64,000 nucleotides of DNA from Eutreptiella sp. 'Long Island Sound 2002' (taxonomy: Eukaryota > Euglenozoa > Euglenophyceae > Eutreptiales > Eutreptiaceae), in assembly GCA_964036045.1 (NCBI GenBank), contig OZ038389.1, positions 42,593,119 to 42,657,118 on the forward strand, read 5' to 3'. Shown here piece by piece: positions 36,201 through 44,794 of this stretch (positions within the stretch are counted from its first letter, which is position 1; each line of letters begins with the position of its first letter). The translations under genes and the position numbers were made by a program. The notes below the pieces were generated by a model. That model was not told the DNA's origin and did not search any database. It was given only the letters and a program-made list of their open reading frames with translations.

Positions 36201-39200
36201 CCCAATTCCCCCCCCCCCCCCTTCCCTGTGTCGCATGCAACGAGGTCTCTGCTCATACCTGGAATCTGGAAAGGGCACGTGTGGGGGGGCCCCTGATTTG
36301 AGCCCCCAGATTTGAGGCCACTTTCACAGAGAAATTCATGAAATGGGTTGCTGAAATGTTGTTGCTCGCTTGCTTGTTGCTTGTTGCTTGCTTGCATTTT
36401 TGCAGGATTGTTGGGGAGGAGAGTGTAGTATTAAACGTAACCCCAAATATTCACAGTAATTTTGTAGTGTGAAGGGTCTGAGGTCTTGCCCCAGCCAGCT
36501 CCCCCAAGCACCCCTCATCCCCTGTCTTTGAGGCAGGCACAGAAATAAATCAGGCGGTCCAGACAAATGCACAAACACACACTCAGGAACAGACACAGGA
36601 TCACAGATCGTGTACCACAAGCAGAAGCACAGAGACAGGCACAAACACATGGAATGGAGGAACATGTACACATTCACAGGCAAAGCACAGGCATCAACGC
36701 AAGTACAAATATGGGCATTTGTAGAGACACGGGCACATGGCATACTGTGCAAACTCTCACTGATGCAACTCCACACTTGCCACATCAGAGCTCGCTCTCG
36801 CTTCTGAATGAGTCTGGTATGTATGGCAACGCTGTGGCCCATGCGGAGACGGAGGAGGAGGCCGCCCTGGCAGTCAGCTACAACCCCTCCAATGAATGGC
36901 TGGGGATCAACCCTGCAGATATCCAGCCCGACCCCAGTGGCGAGGGGCTCATTTACCGTGGGGATTTACTCCCCCATCCACTTCCGCCATGTACAGACCC
37001 AAGGCCAGACGAGTTCTATGCGCAGCTGGTGCCACTCCCACCCCACACCTGGCTTTTCTGTCTGCTTGCTCCTTGACTTAACCATGCTTTACCTTGGGGT
37101 GCGTGTTGGGTGGGTTGCCATAACTTGGTTGGCCTATTGTGTCCACTATGCGTCTATCCACACCCAGGCCACATTCAATTTTAGTCTTACCAATGGCATG
37201 GGTCATAGGTCCTATCTCCACCTACCCCTGATGGGGGCTCTGTTCATCCCAAGGCTGTTCAGATTCTCCAAGATGACCCTCTTGTACGACACAACAGCAC
37301 CCCAAAGATAATGGGTACTGGGTTGGATTTTCACAAAAAAGCATGGAGCCTGTGGATGCATATTGTTGCCATAAACCCATCTCATCACTGCAAATACAGC
37401 CCTGTGTGATTTGTTGGCACTGGACTTGTTGTTGCTTTGGTTTGTAGTGGGTACAATTTACACATGGCACTTCACATCGCCTAAAACAGTAGTTCTGTGT
37501 GGCACACATCTTAACACACAACGAGCTGGCATTGAAGTTGGGGCCCGTCTTGATGCGATTGTGGTGTGCTAAGGCAATTACAGACCGATTCATTTCAAAG
37601 CGCGAATCCAAAGCATGCAGCTCTGTCACACTTGATCGAGATTTTCCGAGAAATGCCAGATTTTCGAATGAAGCAATCCATGCGAAACTGTGGCATCAGA
37701 CTTGCCATGTGCCACTCTCCTGCAGGGCCACCATGTGGACCCTGAGAAGGCACGGGTGATGTTGCCATATTGATTGCCCATTTTCTGGGCCCCTGAGACG
37801 GTGGGGATTATGCAGCCACGTTGAGGGAACGTTAGCACCATGCAACATTTTCCCCTATTTGCCCTCAATTCTCCCCCTCTTTATGTAGCCATTCTGCCCA
37901 GACGGGGGCCCTCGAGACGACAGGAGTTAAGCAACCACTCCTCAGTGACAAAGGAAGCCAAAGTTCGTATGCAGTATATGCAATGCAGTATATGCAATGC
38001 AGTATATGCAGTGTGTGCTTTTGGGGACAAGTGTGCCAGTGGACAATTTGGGTAATGTTGTGTGGGTGTGCCTAGTCGTACATACGAGTGCCGATGTTAA
38101 GATATGGGATCAATATGGCCCACAACGCACCAAAGGTCCTTTCTTGGAGTTTGAGGTGGGTGTACATAGTGGTGCGTACAAGTGACAGTTACATTCCCAT
38201 GTCCCTTTCATTGGGCGCAATTATTGAATGTCCGGCAGAAGACCTGTAATGATATTGACGGTTTTTATCAAGCACGGGTGGAACATTTTTTCGCCCGCCT
38301 TTGGGCTTTGAGGGTTGTGCGTGACATTTGGTTGGTGTCCCATGAGGATTTACATGCCAAATATGCAAGAAAAAAAAATACACGCATTCTCTTGCACCTC
38401 ACCTAGTTAATGACGAGGAGGCAAAAACGGCATCAACCTTACAACCAGTGGGGGCACATTCCAAGCTCCATTTGGAGAGAAGACAAAGCTCTTGAGGAAG
38501 AAGATGATACCTATCTCACCAAGCAAAAAGGAGACGTCAGAATGCTCTATATGTAACTTTTATTTGTGCTTGCTCGAGCATATTTGTGATATTGATTTTC
38601 CTGAGTAGCCACATATTTATTTCAACGTGTCACATGGCTATCGGATGTGGCATACATATAACGCGTGGCCAAATTGGATTTCCGTTTGGGACCACAACTC
38701 AGTTGCAGTCATGTTTCAATGCTATTGTATGTTACCATGCGATTCAGTTTGACCAAGGCGCCACCGATCAGCGTGAATTACTGGCAATGTACACCCACGG
38801 ACTAAGGGCTAAAATTGCCCATGCCGGGGGCATTCAGTCAATGAGAACCAACCATCAAACCTGTTTTTGCCATGTGCATGTGTGCTTCCCCAAAGGTGGG
38901 TGCATTCCAGGGTGGTCATGAGAAAGTAGAATTACTATTTGGCGCTGTGCAGAAATTGCTGCATACAGAAATTGCTGCATACAGAAATTGCTGCATACTG
39001 TGCATAACACAGAAAGATCCACGATTTTGTGATCATGTCTGAGCTGACGAACGCTATTGACAAGTCTGATGTGGAACCCTCAATTGTGTGGTCTGACGGT
39101 ACTTCATACACGAAATTCCGGTGTTTTGTGTTCAACCTCGTGGTACACAGCAATGGACGTTTTTCATGTGCGGCCCAAAGCCCCCCACCCCCCCCTGCCC

Positions 39201-42200
39201 GCTCCCTCTCCGCAACCAAGCACCAATGGTTGAAGCATGGCGCAGCACCTGTTTTAGGGGCCTGTTGGTGGGGGTTTTGAAGCCTGCCCCAGCACACTGA
39301 AAATTGGGTTGGGACTTTTTGGGGAACAGTATCAAACCAAAATATCAATCCCATCCCTACACAATACTCTCGTGGTTAAATGGTGCATCTGTGATTGAGA
39401 TGACTCTGGTTCCATTCCTGGTAGTGGCAATCTGCAACAACCCTGGCAGGGGCAAGAGCAGGGGCACATAGCCCAACTTGGTCCCCCCCCCCTTTTTTTT
39501 TATGCTGTGCTGTGCTTTGACAGATCATTGTTTTCTTCACTTTGTCTTCTGATGTCCACTGTTGGACGCGCTGAGGAGGGGACACCACAACCCAAGAGGA
39601 ACAAGGAGACAACCAGGAGTACTACAGACTGTTTGCAGTGGGCAATCGGAGAAGGCATCGGGCAGTACCTATGTTGTACAGACACCCAGGGTGAAGGTCA
39701 AAATGGGAAATTATACTGTACTTTATGTGTCATCAAAAGGGGCCATCTTATAGTACCATGTTTTGGGTAAAAACAAGAAACAACCAGATGGTGCCTATGC
39801 CTGCCAGCCTCAGGTTAGGGTTAGGTTTCAGCTTCTGGAAAATTTGGGTACCCCCCACCTATGGCTTGAAGCATGCCGCAGCATGCTGCAGCACAGCAAA
39901 TTTTTCTTGGGGACTGTTGGTGCCTATCCCCAACTAAGAAACATCTTGCAGTGAAACTTTTTGTGAATGCATGGGGGATTGTCAATTTGTGATGGACACT
40001 TTAGGCAGGTAGTCAGCTCATAACGGGCGCTTCAGCCTGTTCAGGCAGCCTGTCCGGTCCCAACACGCTTTCACACACCTGTCAGCGCATTGCAGGAAAT
40101 TCCGGCAGCCCATTAGGGTTTATTTTGGATGAAAATGTACGGAATCTCCGGCCCGAACCTCCTCCCTGCTTTCCTAAATGGTCATCACTACGTCCGCACC
40201 TCAACAGGAGTCTGAATACCGCGAGGCGCTTGAGATGCGGGAGGAGGAATATAAGGCTGCAAAGGCAGAGCGTGCAGACAAGAAGGGGATTCTGCATCAC
40301 ACGTCGTCGATGATCAACGATGTAGCTCATGCTTCGGCAAGCAGGTGCAGAGGGATGGCGCAAGGGTCATATTAGATGAATGCTGGAGGCTCAAGGGCCA
40401 TCCTCATGCCGTCCACTAGGGCGTCGCTCTGATGGTGGCTGCATGGTAGCCACTGTGAAATGCCTGCAGTTCTGAGACGTGGGAGATGGGTGGATGCCTT
40501 CAAATCTGCCCTGTTGTTGCATCTTGAAATCTCAAAGTTTTGATTGCTGAAATGACCTGTGGAGGGAAGTTGGGGCATTTGTCAACACCCCCAACCCCGA
40601 CCAACTGCTTTGGTAACTGCCCACACTGTCTCCCGCTGCTCTCCTGCTCAGCAGTGGCCGGTTTTGGCAGCCGCCCCTTTGGAGCCCCTTTCCCCCAAGC
40701 CAATGTTTGAATACGTAAACTTGACCTCAAATCTCCACGCTCTGTAACCAGTTTTCGACGTTCGCTGCCCTTTGCATTTGGGCTCAATTGACAGGACCAG
40801 TAATCAGTTGTTATGAACTCTGGTGCCAAAGGCGCCGGAATTTTTTTGGGGGCATTAAAAATGGTCATGTTTTTTTTCACTAAATATATGGCAAATGATG
40901 GCTTTTCTGAACCCCCTCAACACGCTGATTCCAAAAATCCCATTTCGGTTTTTGCCAATTTTTGGGTCTGGGTCACCTCCGAGGCCCGGGGTCAGTCTTG
41001 GTAGGATTTTGGGGATCCTGTCAATTGAGCCCCTTTGGGGGGGGGGGGTATATGTATATGGTCCTTTCACTTGGCTAAGGCACGCTCACGACAGTGGGGC
41101 ACGCTGTCCACTTCCTGCGAAGGCTATCCTGTGTGGTGTCACCCTTCGGGACGGACATTTGCCCTGGCGCAATTTCGTGACAATATTATTATTGCATGCT
41201 GCGGGCCTCGTACTGCACAGGCTGCGCGACGTGTGCGGTACTCTTACCGACGTATGGAAGCTGCCGGTCCTGTGCCCCTGTATGAAAAACCCGGGTGATT
41301 CTTGTAAGGAAAAATGTATGACACGGGAGCTATGAGCTCTGGGAATCTGCATGCACCGTGCTGGAGGGCGCGGCACATGCGTAGCTCATCCTTCCGCGTT
41401 TGATGAAAAGTGGTCTTTGAAACTTGGGCCTCCTTTGCAATCTGCGTGGGCGGTGCAGGATGTAGCGCTAGCCAACCTCTATACCAGCTTGCTTGTCAAT
41501 GCCCTGCCCTTCATACGCTCTTGGGGCGGCGTACTCCTTAGTGCTGCTGCCTGGATTTCTTTGGGATTACTCTCAGGACATACCGCAGCCGTTACTCTAC
41601 GTGCTGTTCATCGTGCACTCACAAGAGTCGTTGCCCGGACTCCGCATGCTGTTACCCCGACCAGACAGTGTATAGCATATATAATGCCTTATTTGCCTGC
41701 TAGCAAGAGCACTGTTGCCAGCCTCATTTGTCGATGGCTTCTGCGTAGTGCACACTGGGATGGCTGGCGTTATGCCTCCTTCCACGTACACCACAACGGG
41801 GATCATCACGACTGGTGCGGCGATTGGAGTGAAGACTGGCTAGTCTTACAGAGCCTAGCCTCAACCCCACCCACAGGTGGGGGGGGCGGGGGAGGGGTCT
41901 CTTGTTTGACCTGGCTTCTGAGCTCTAAATCCTGCGTGCTTACAGGTTTTGCTGCATATATCATACTTGTATGCTCTTTGTCTGACCAATCTGTATATGC
42001 CAGAATATAAGTTGATGATGTTGCCCTCTCTCCCATGCAAAAAGTCACGCTCAAACTCTTCATCCAGACTTTTTGCGAAAGGCGCCTAGGGCCGTCTTTC
42101 GGCTCTTGACAAGCTTTTCTCTCTTTCTTGTGAACTGCATGTTCTGCGGGTTGTGCGGGCGTTGACTCAAACAACACACCACACGTGACAGCTCACACGT

Positions 42201-44794
42201 CACCATTTGGGGGGCTAGCCAGGGGGCTCTATTGACACCCCCCCCCCCCCATTAAAAGCCCGCCTATCCCAACCCCCTCTCTTTGTTTTATCCCCTGCCC
42301 AGTGGGGCTCCAAAGTCTTCCCAAGCGAGGGTTGGGGGTTGTGGTTGACTGTGCGGAATTCCGCTGTCCATTCTTCATCGTCCTGTTCCTCAGTATTCCG
42401 CGGGCGTCGATGCACGTGAAGCGCAAGATGCAGACTTCGCACCACGCAAATCAGGAGGCAATGTTCCAGAAGGCCTTTGCCGGGCTGGGAGACAAATTTG
42501 TTGTGGCCTTCGACGGTGAATATTTGCACGGCGTCGAGGTGTGTCTGGGAAGATTTCAGTTGACAGGGCCTTTGGTTTCACTTTCCTTTGAAAGCATCAG
42601 CCACGGACGTTGTTTTAAGGAACTCTTTTTGTGTTTTGATGAATGCACGTTACAGAACACCAGCTTAGCGGATATCTGACGGTCAATGTCGTTCCTTGGC
42701 GGTTGGCCAACGGTCCAAAAGTCAACGTGCGGCGTTTGGTGGTGAATTGTTAAAACACCAGATGGTCTGCGGGGTTTTCCTCTGTGAAAGAATGCGTTAC
42801 ACTTCGTTGCGTGCAGCTGAAATTCCACGAGATTGACCACCTGCATGTTGCCAATTCATTGTTTGGTTCGCCTACTCCCCACCCCCAATCCGACCCCAAT
42901 TTGACGTGTTTTTTTTGCTTGCCTGACCAATTGACTGTATTTTGTCCCACGGACGGTTTCTTTGGCCAATTGGTTGCCTGATCAAATGACCAAGGATCAA
43001 GCACGCCCCCGAGTGTGATTGCCCCCTTGCTCTCAATGGTGTCTCAGTGCAGGCGTATTCGAATTGGGATCAGTGTTTGAGTCCAGGCCAGTTTATTGCA
43101 CTCTGCCCCATCAGATCTTCTGCAGCAGGGCTATCACAAAGCCCGGCGCATTTTTTGGGTTTTTGTGCCCTTGTACAAGCACACCCCGGTTCAGGGGGAA
43201 ACAGCGGTCAATGGGGATCCAGTGCGGAGACAAGGCTCTGTTTCCGCACAAGAAGCAGGTAATTTGCGACAGATTTCGAAGCTGGATGTGGATCTATTCC
43301 CAATCCACCGCAGCTTGTGCAGAAATGGGCTGTGCATTTCCCACTGCAATGGCTCACATTCGTGCCATCTCTCACATTCGTGCCATCTCACATGGTGGAG
43401 CGCAAAGGATGGCGGTCAGGGGGACAATGGTCAACAGGGTTGCTTTGCTTAGAGAAGGCTGGGTTGGCACCAATAGTGGGGGCGGGGGGGGCTACCATGT
43501 TCCCTGTCCCAGTGTCTCCTGACCCCCATTTGTTTTACCTGGTGGCCGCAAGCACTGCCGCCCTGTGGCCTGAGGTTGGGGCTGTGCAAGCCAGCCGCTG
43601 CTGCCTGAGCAGAGGACACAGCAACGCTCATTCCTCCCAGTTGATTGGCAATGAGTTACAGGCCTCAAAATGCCCCCCGCTAGGCTCTGCCCCAGGCCCC
43701 AATGAATCTGCCCACTCCTTTTCTCAAGCCTCTCAAGAGCCCCCCTTGGATCAGGGACGCTGCTATACCCCCCCCTCCCTCGGTGAGAGCTCCGCTGGTC
43801 AGGGTTATCCCCCCCCCCCCCACTCTCCTTCCCCTTTTAGGGTACATAGCCCCCCGCCCTTCTGGTCGGCACATATTCTGGTATGGGTGTCCCCCCCCCC
43901 CCCATCTTCCTTCAAGCTTCCAGAACAACTTAGAGAATTGGTGACCAAAATTTGCGACAAAACCTGGGGGGTGGTGACCATTTTGGGAATTGTTGCAGGC
44001 AACCATTTCCCAGCACACTCGGCACCCACAGATTTGACCGTTTTTGGGTTTTCCCCTTCAATGTCAAGGGGGTTGTTCCCAATTCTTAGACGCAGCCCTC
44101 TCTCCATTTAGCCTCCCGAACCCTGCCCTTCGTCGGGCAGAATACGGGCCCCTGGACCCCTGCGTCTAAGGACAAGGCACTTTTTCCTTTGCTATGTGAA
44201 GGAAAGTCTACATATGGGCAGTTGGCGGTTCAGCGCCGGCGATTGATGCTGGACCGTCGGTGGTGGGCGATCAACTGACGTCGGTGGCCAAGTGTCGGTG
44301 GTTGGCGCACCAAATGTTATCGCACGGAGCCATTTCCCTTTTTTTCTGATGAATGTTGCCGGTGTACCCTACCACCTGACCATCACCCTATCCCCCTCCT
44401 TTCATAAGTTGCTCCCGTCTTCACGCCACACACAACACAGGCGACGATCAAGGGGAAGCTGTTTCTTACTGACCGCCACCTTCTGTTTGCGTGCGACAAG
44501 CCTGAAATGCGTCTTGGCATCCCGTTGCCCAACATTGTCAGCATCCAGAAGGCCGTCACAATGGGGGTCGCCGCGCTGCAGATCTTCACTCTGCAGCGAG
44601 GGTTCTTCCAGATGATGGGGTTCCGCGACCCACATGGGGATGTGCTGAATTTCTTCCACAAGTCCTCCAACGGGTCTACAGGAACCGCCTATGACCGGGT
44701 CTACAACTACTTGGACCACTTATGGCGCGCCAGCTGCGTGGTTCCCAACCCCACGGTCCAGTACGAGCCCCTTACAACCCTTTTTGAGGCCTAG
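14978..44794 (+). CDS. C2-SAM-(WWE)8-GRAM multidomain protein, at least 15 exons
   Basis: Fifteen exons join in frame (4,757 nt from 14,978) and give at least 1,584 residues ending at TAG 44,792. Residues below count from the first full codon. C2 is at about 23-140, a Ser/Pro/Gly-rich disordered region at 141-577, SAM at 578-635, then eight WWE repeats starting near 724, 795, 866, 936, 1007, 1078, 1149 and 1220. A charged helix lies at about 1366-1404 and GRAM at about 1440-1540. C2 and GRAM suggest membrane binding, SAM oligomerisation, and WWE ADP-ribose or ATP-type ligand binding. I see no catalytic domain, so a scaffold or reader role is inferred. The 5' end is incomplete because exon 1 begins mid-codon. 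Intron phases agree throughout, which is strong support for one gene. Two adjacent genes cannot be formally excluded without transcripts. Confidence 0.85.
15839..17258 (+). CDS. Exon b: end of C2 plus long disordered region
   Basis: The acceptor tgtcctcag adds one base to the split Trp codon and continues the C2 fold (VQVCANLKATEVLHLQG, then ALHITFTLDELVF). About 430 residues rich in Ser, Pro, Gly, Ala and Arg follow, GC-rich and without domains, including an acidic TSSDEE patch. The donor chosen is GAG|gtgtgtg at 17,259, because it is in phase 0 with the SAM exon. A stronger-looking donor (gtgagt, 17,221) is in the wrong phase unless an extra exon exists. Confidence 0.72.
17259..20023 (+). 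other. Intron between disordered-region and SAM exons
   Basis: About 2.8 kb with no supported exon. A 53-bp direct repeat starting tttcaacaagtt lies at 18,018-18,068 and 18,146-18,198. A 14-base G run lies at about 19,853-19,866. Confidence 0.6.
20024..20611 (+). CDS. Exon c: SAM domain, linker, first WWE repeat
   Basis: The acceptor ccgctgtgcag opens LQRFLEGNRLGQYTQKLL, then GFDSMEALQSL and RMSQLGMRTAHQIQLQKAI. This is the five-helix SAM pattern, with the conserved L-x(2)-LG-x(3)-G-H-style end helix. A Pro/Ser/Ala-rich linker of about 85 residues follows, then WWE1: WSWQDGTGQWHPF through FADLEAMQQ. The donor gttgcc is in phase 0. Confidence 0.85.
20612..22792 (+). other. Intron with G/C homopolymer tracts
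   Basis: No supported exon. G-rich runs lie at about 21,080-21,104 and a C run at about 21,742-21,756. Confidence 0.6.
22793..22960 (+). CDS. Exon d: link WWE1-2 and first half of WWE2
   Basis: The acceptor is tgcttcacag. It reads MDTETGDVFPIREP, then IWAWQDPNGVWRIYDLETTQ and SHVPVE. The exon is symmetric phase 0-0, 56 codons, with donor gtccat. Confidence 0.85.
23692..23886 (+). CDS. Exon e: second half of WWE2 and first half of WWE3
   Basis: The acceptor is tctcctcag and the donor gtgtgtgtg. It reads GYVVDVNAMQHID, CAVRDV, then QWAWKDEHGVWRTYAPEQ. Phase 0-0, 65 codons. Confidence 0.87.
24711..24806 (+). CDS. Exon f: second half of WWE3
   Basis: The acceptor is cctgtcacag and the donor gtcgtc. 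It reads VNIEVAGTRVTIDLTAMVQ then GEQQAVK. Phase 0-0, 32 codons. The Arg normally found near the end of the domain is absent. Confidence 0.8.
24925..25500. repeat. 37-bp minisatellite, about 15.5 units
   Basis: The unit starts ccaccaggaaatattag and ends atccagatccagagt. There are fifteen full units of exactly 37 bp (555 bp) plus a partial one. Units differ mainly at one site (taacc or tatcc), and the first and last carry aacag instead of attag. The array lies in an intron of the WWE gene. Confidence 0.97.
25500..25890. repeat. 221-bp tandem duplication next to the minisatellite
   Basis: The stretch from ccgtccactgtttctcggg to ctatggagccgac occurs at 25,500-25,667 and again from 25,721, with about 1.5 minisatellite units between the copies. 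The copies look identical, so the event is recent. Confidence 0.93.
26591..26923 (+). CDS. Exon g: complete WWE4 and first half of WWE5
   Basis: The acceptor is cttgctcag and the donor gtatcg. WWE4 runs from WGWQLADGTWRSY through WTVDLFNMQQ and GETRHIRGV. WWE5 begins VWSWQDQNNVWRTYSPENV. This is the best-conserved stretch of the array. Phase 0-0, 111 codons. Confidence 0.9.
26924..28081 (+). other. Intron with dispersed repeat near 27,930
   Basis: No exon. The stretch at about 27,930-28,020 (ccaaaaatg / cgaaaatggccaaaacgg words) resembles 32,100-32,180 in a later intron of the same gene. Confidence 0.55.
28082..28390 (+). CDS. Exon h: second half of WWE5 and WWE6
   Basis: The acceptor is tttttggcag and the donor gtgtgtcg. 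It reads YMMDLHTMTQ, ETRPIRESV, VWAWQDEDGFWRTYDNEV, MMLDLFLME, KHAIRE. Phase 0-0, 103 codons. Confidence 0.88.
28391..30160 (+). other. Intron with CCAACCGCCA tandem repeat
   Basis: No supported exon. A low-complexity array of aaccgcca-type units fills about 29,042-29,202. Confidence 0.6.
30161..30334 (+). CDS. Exon i: WWE7, followed by a GC donor
   Basis: The acceptor is cactttag. It reads TIWVCQDEEGNWTSYAREH, TRIEIAGTEYQINF, KMMQ. The second Trp of the W-x-W-Q motif is Cys here. The exon can only join the next one in frame through a GC donor (CAG|gcatga), since reading on gives an immediate stop. Confidence 0.78.
30335..31581 (+). other. GC-AG intron with 12-bp tandem repeats
   Basis: The intron starts with gcatga and ends with gctgtgcag. 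Imperfect units such as ctcgctgaaaat and ctcgcccaaaat run at about 30,548-30,652. Facing G and C runs lie at about 31,176-31,208, and a further C run at about 31,289. Confidence 0.6.
31582..31737 (+). CDS. Exon j: first half of WWE8
   Basis: The acceptor is gctgtgcag and the donor gtttgc. It reads VNWQTSEEFKIRKVEQ (tail of WWE7), then WAWQDGSGHWHSYEYLPAQ. Phase 0-0, 52 codons. Confidence 0.85.
31738..33781 (+). other. Intron, no supported exon
   Basis: It contains a long C run at about 31,880-31,898 and the second dispersed-repeat copy at 32,100-32,180. Otherwise I see nothing. Confidence 0.55.
33782..33910 (+). CDS. Exon k: second half of WWE8
   Basis: The acceptor is tgcatctttag and the donor gtatca. 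It reads NFIIDLDAMQQIGIATGTT, RSIMKFS, then a Thr/Ser/Lys stretch. Phase 0-0, 43 codons. Confidence 0.85.
33911..36788 (+). other. Intron with diverged inverted repeat
   Basis: No supported exon. Plus 35,335-35,470 and the reverse complement of about 35,840-36,000 resemble each other; both translate to a conserved YLGLxGxKxNS phrase. C runs lie near 34,220 and 36,209. Confidence 0.5.
36789..37028 (+). CDS. Exon l: acidic linker
   Basis: The acceptor is ttgccacatcag and the donor gtgcca, phase 0-0, 80 codons. It reads ETEEEAALAVSYNPSNEWLG, DIQPDPSGEGLIYRG, DEFYAQL. There is no known domain. It is chosen because it is open, acidic and phase-compatible, and because its end continues into a helix in the next exon. 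Confidence 0.6.
37029..40207 (+). other. Long intron with short tandem repeats
   Basis: No supported exon. Three units of tgcagtatatgcaa lie at about 37,970-38,012, and three units of cagaaattgctgcata at about 38,947-38,998. A weak tRNA-like A/B-box pair lies at about 39,373-39,425. Confidence 0.55.
40208..40344 (+). CDS. Exon m: charged helix
   Basis: The acceptor is cctcaacag and the donor AG|gtgcag in phase 2. It reads ESEYREALEMREEEYKAAKA then ERADKKG, a strongly helical charged segment that continues from DEFYAQL of the previous exon. The single base it needs is supplied by the next exon. Confidence 0.75.
40345..42393 (+). other. Intron with an unexplained 219-codon open frame
   Basis: Plus-strand 41,351-42,010 stays open for 219 codons and gives a partly hydrophobic product (for example ISLGLLSGHTAAVTLRAV). 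I recognise no family and see no splice links, so it may be chance or part of a decayed element. A G run lies at 41,037-41,049 and a C run at about 42,237. Confidence 0.35.
42394..42538 (+). CDS. Exon n: start of GRAM domain
   Basis: The acceptor is ctgttcctcag and the donor gtgtgt. It reads NQEAMFQKAFAGLGDKFVV then FDGEYLHGVE, which fits the first helix and strand of a GRAM domain (FxxxF...L...F.C.). It starts with one base of a split Ser codon and ends in phase 0. Confidence 0.78.
42539..44440 (+). other. Last intron, C-tract rich
   Basis: No supported exon. C runs lie at about 43,810 and 43,891. Confidence 0.55.
44441..44794 (+). CDS. Exon o: rest of GRAM domain and C-terminus
   Basis: The acceptor is cacaacacag. 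It reads ATIKGKLFLTDRHLLFACDK, then LGIPLPNIVSIQKA, ALQIFTLQ, FFQMMGFRDPHGDVLNFF. This is the GRAM/PH-like pattern G-x-L-Y-[IV]-T ... IPLxxIxxIxK ... F.F.GF.....A...L. A tail of about 40 residues ends at TAG. Confidence 0.88.
   Translation, partial: ATIKGKLFLTDRHLLFACDKPEMRLGIPLPNIVSIQKAVTMGVAALQIFTLQRGFFQMMGFRDPHGDVLNFFHKSSNGSTGTAYDRVYNYLDHLWRASCVVPNPTVQYEPLTTLFEA

Noticed and set aside
39373-39425. tRNA gene on the plus strand (A/B-box-like words)
   Set aside because: The acceptor and T-arm stems do not pair; at best a decayed tRNA-derived repeat.
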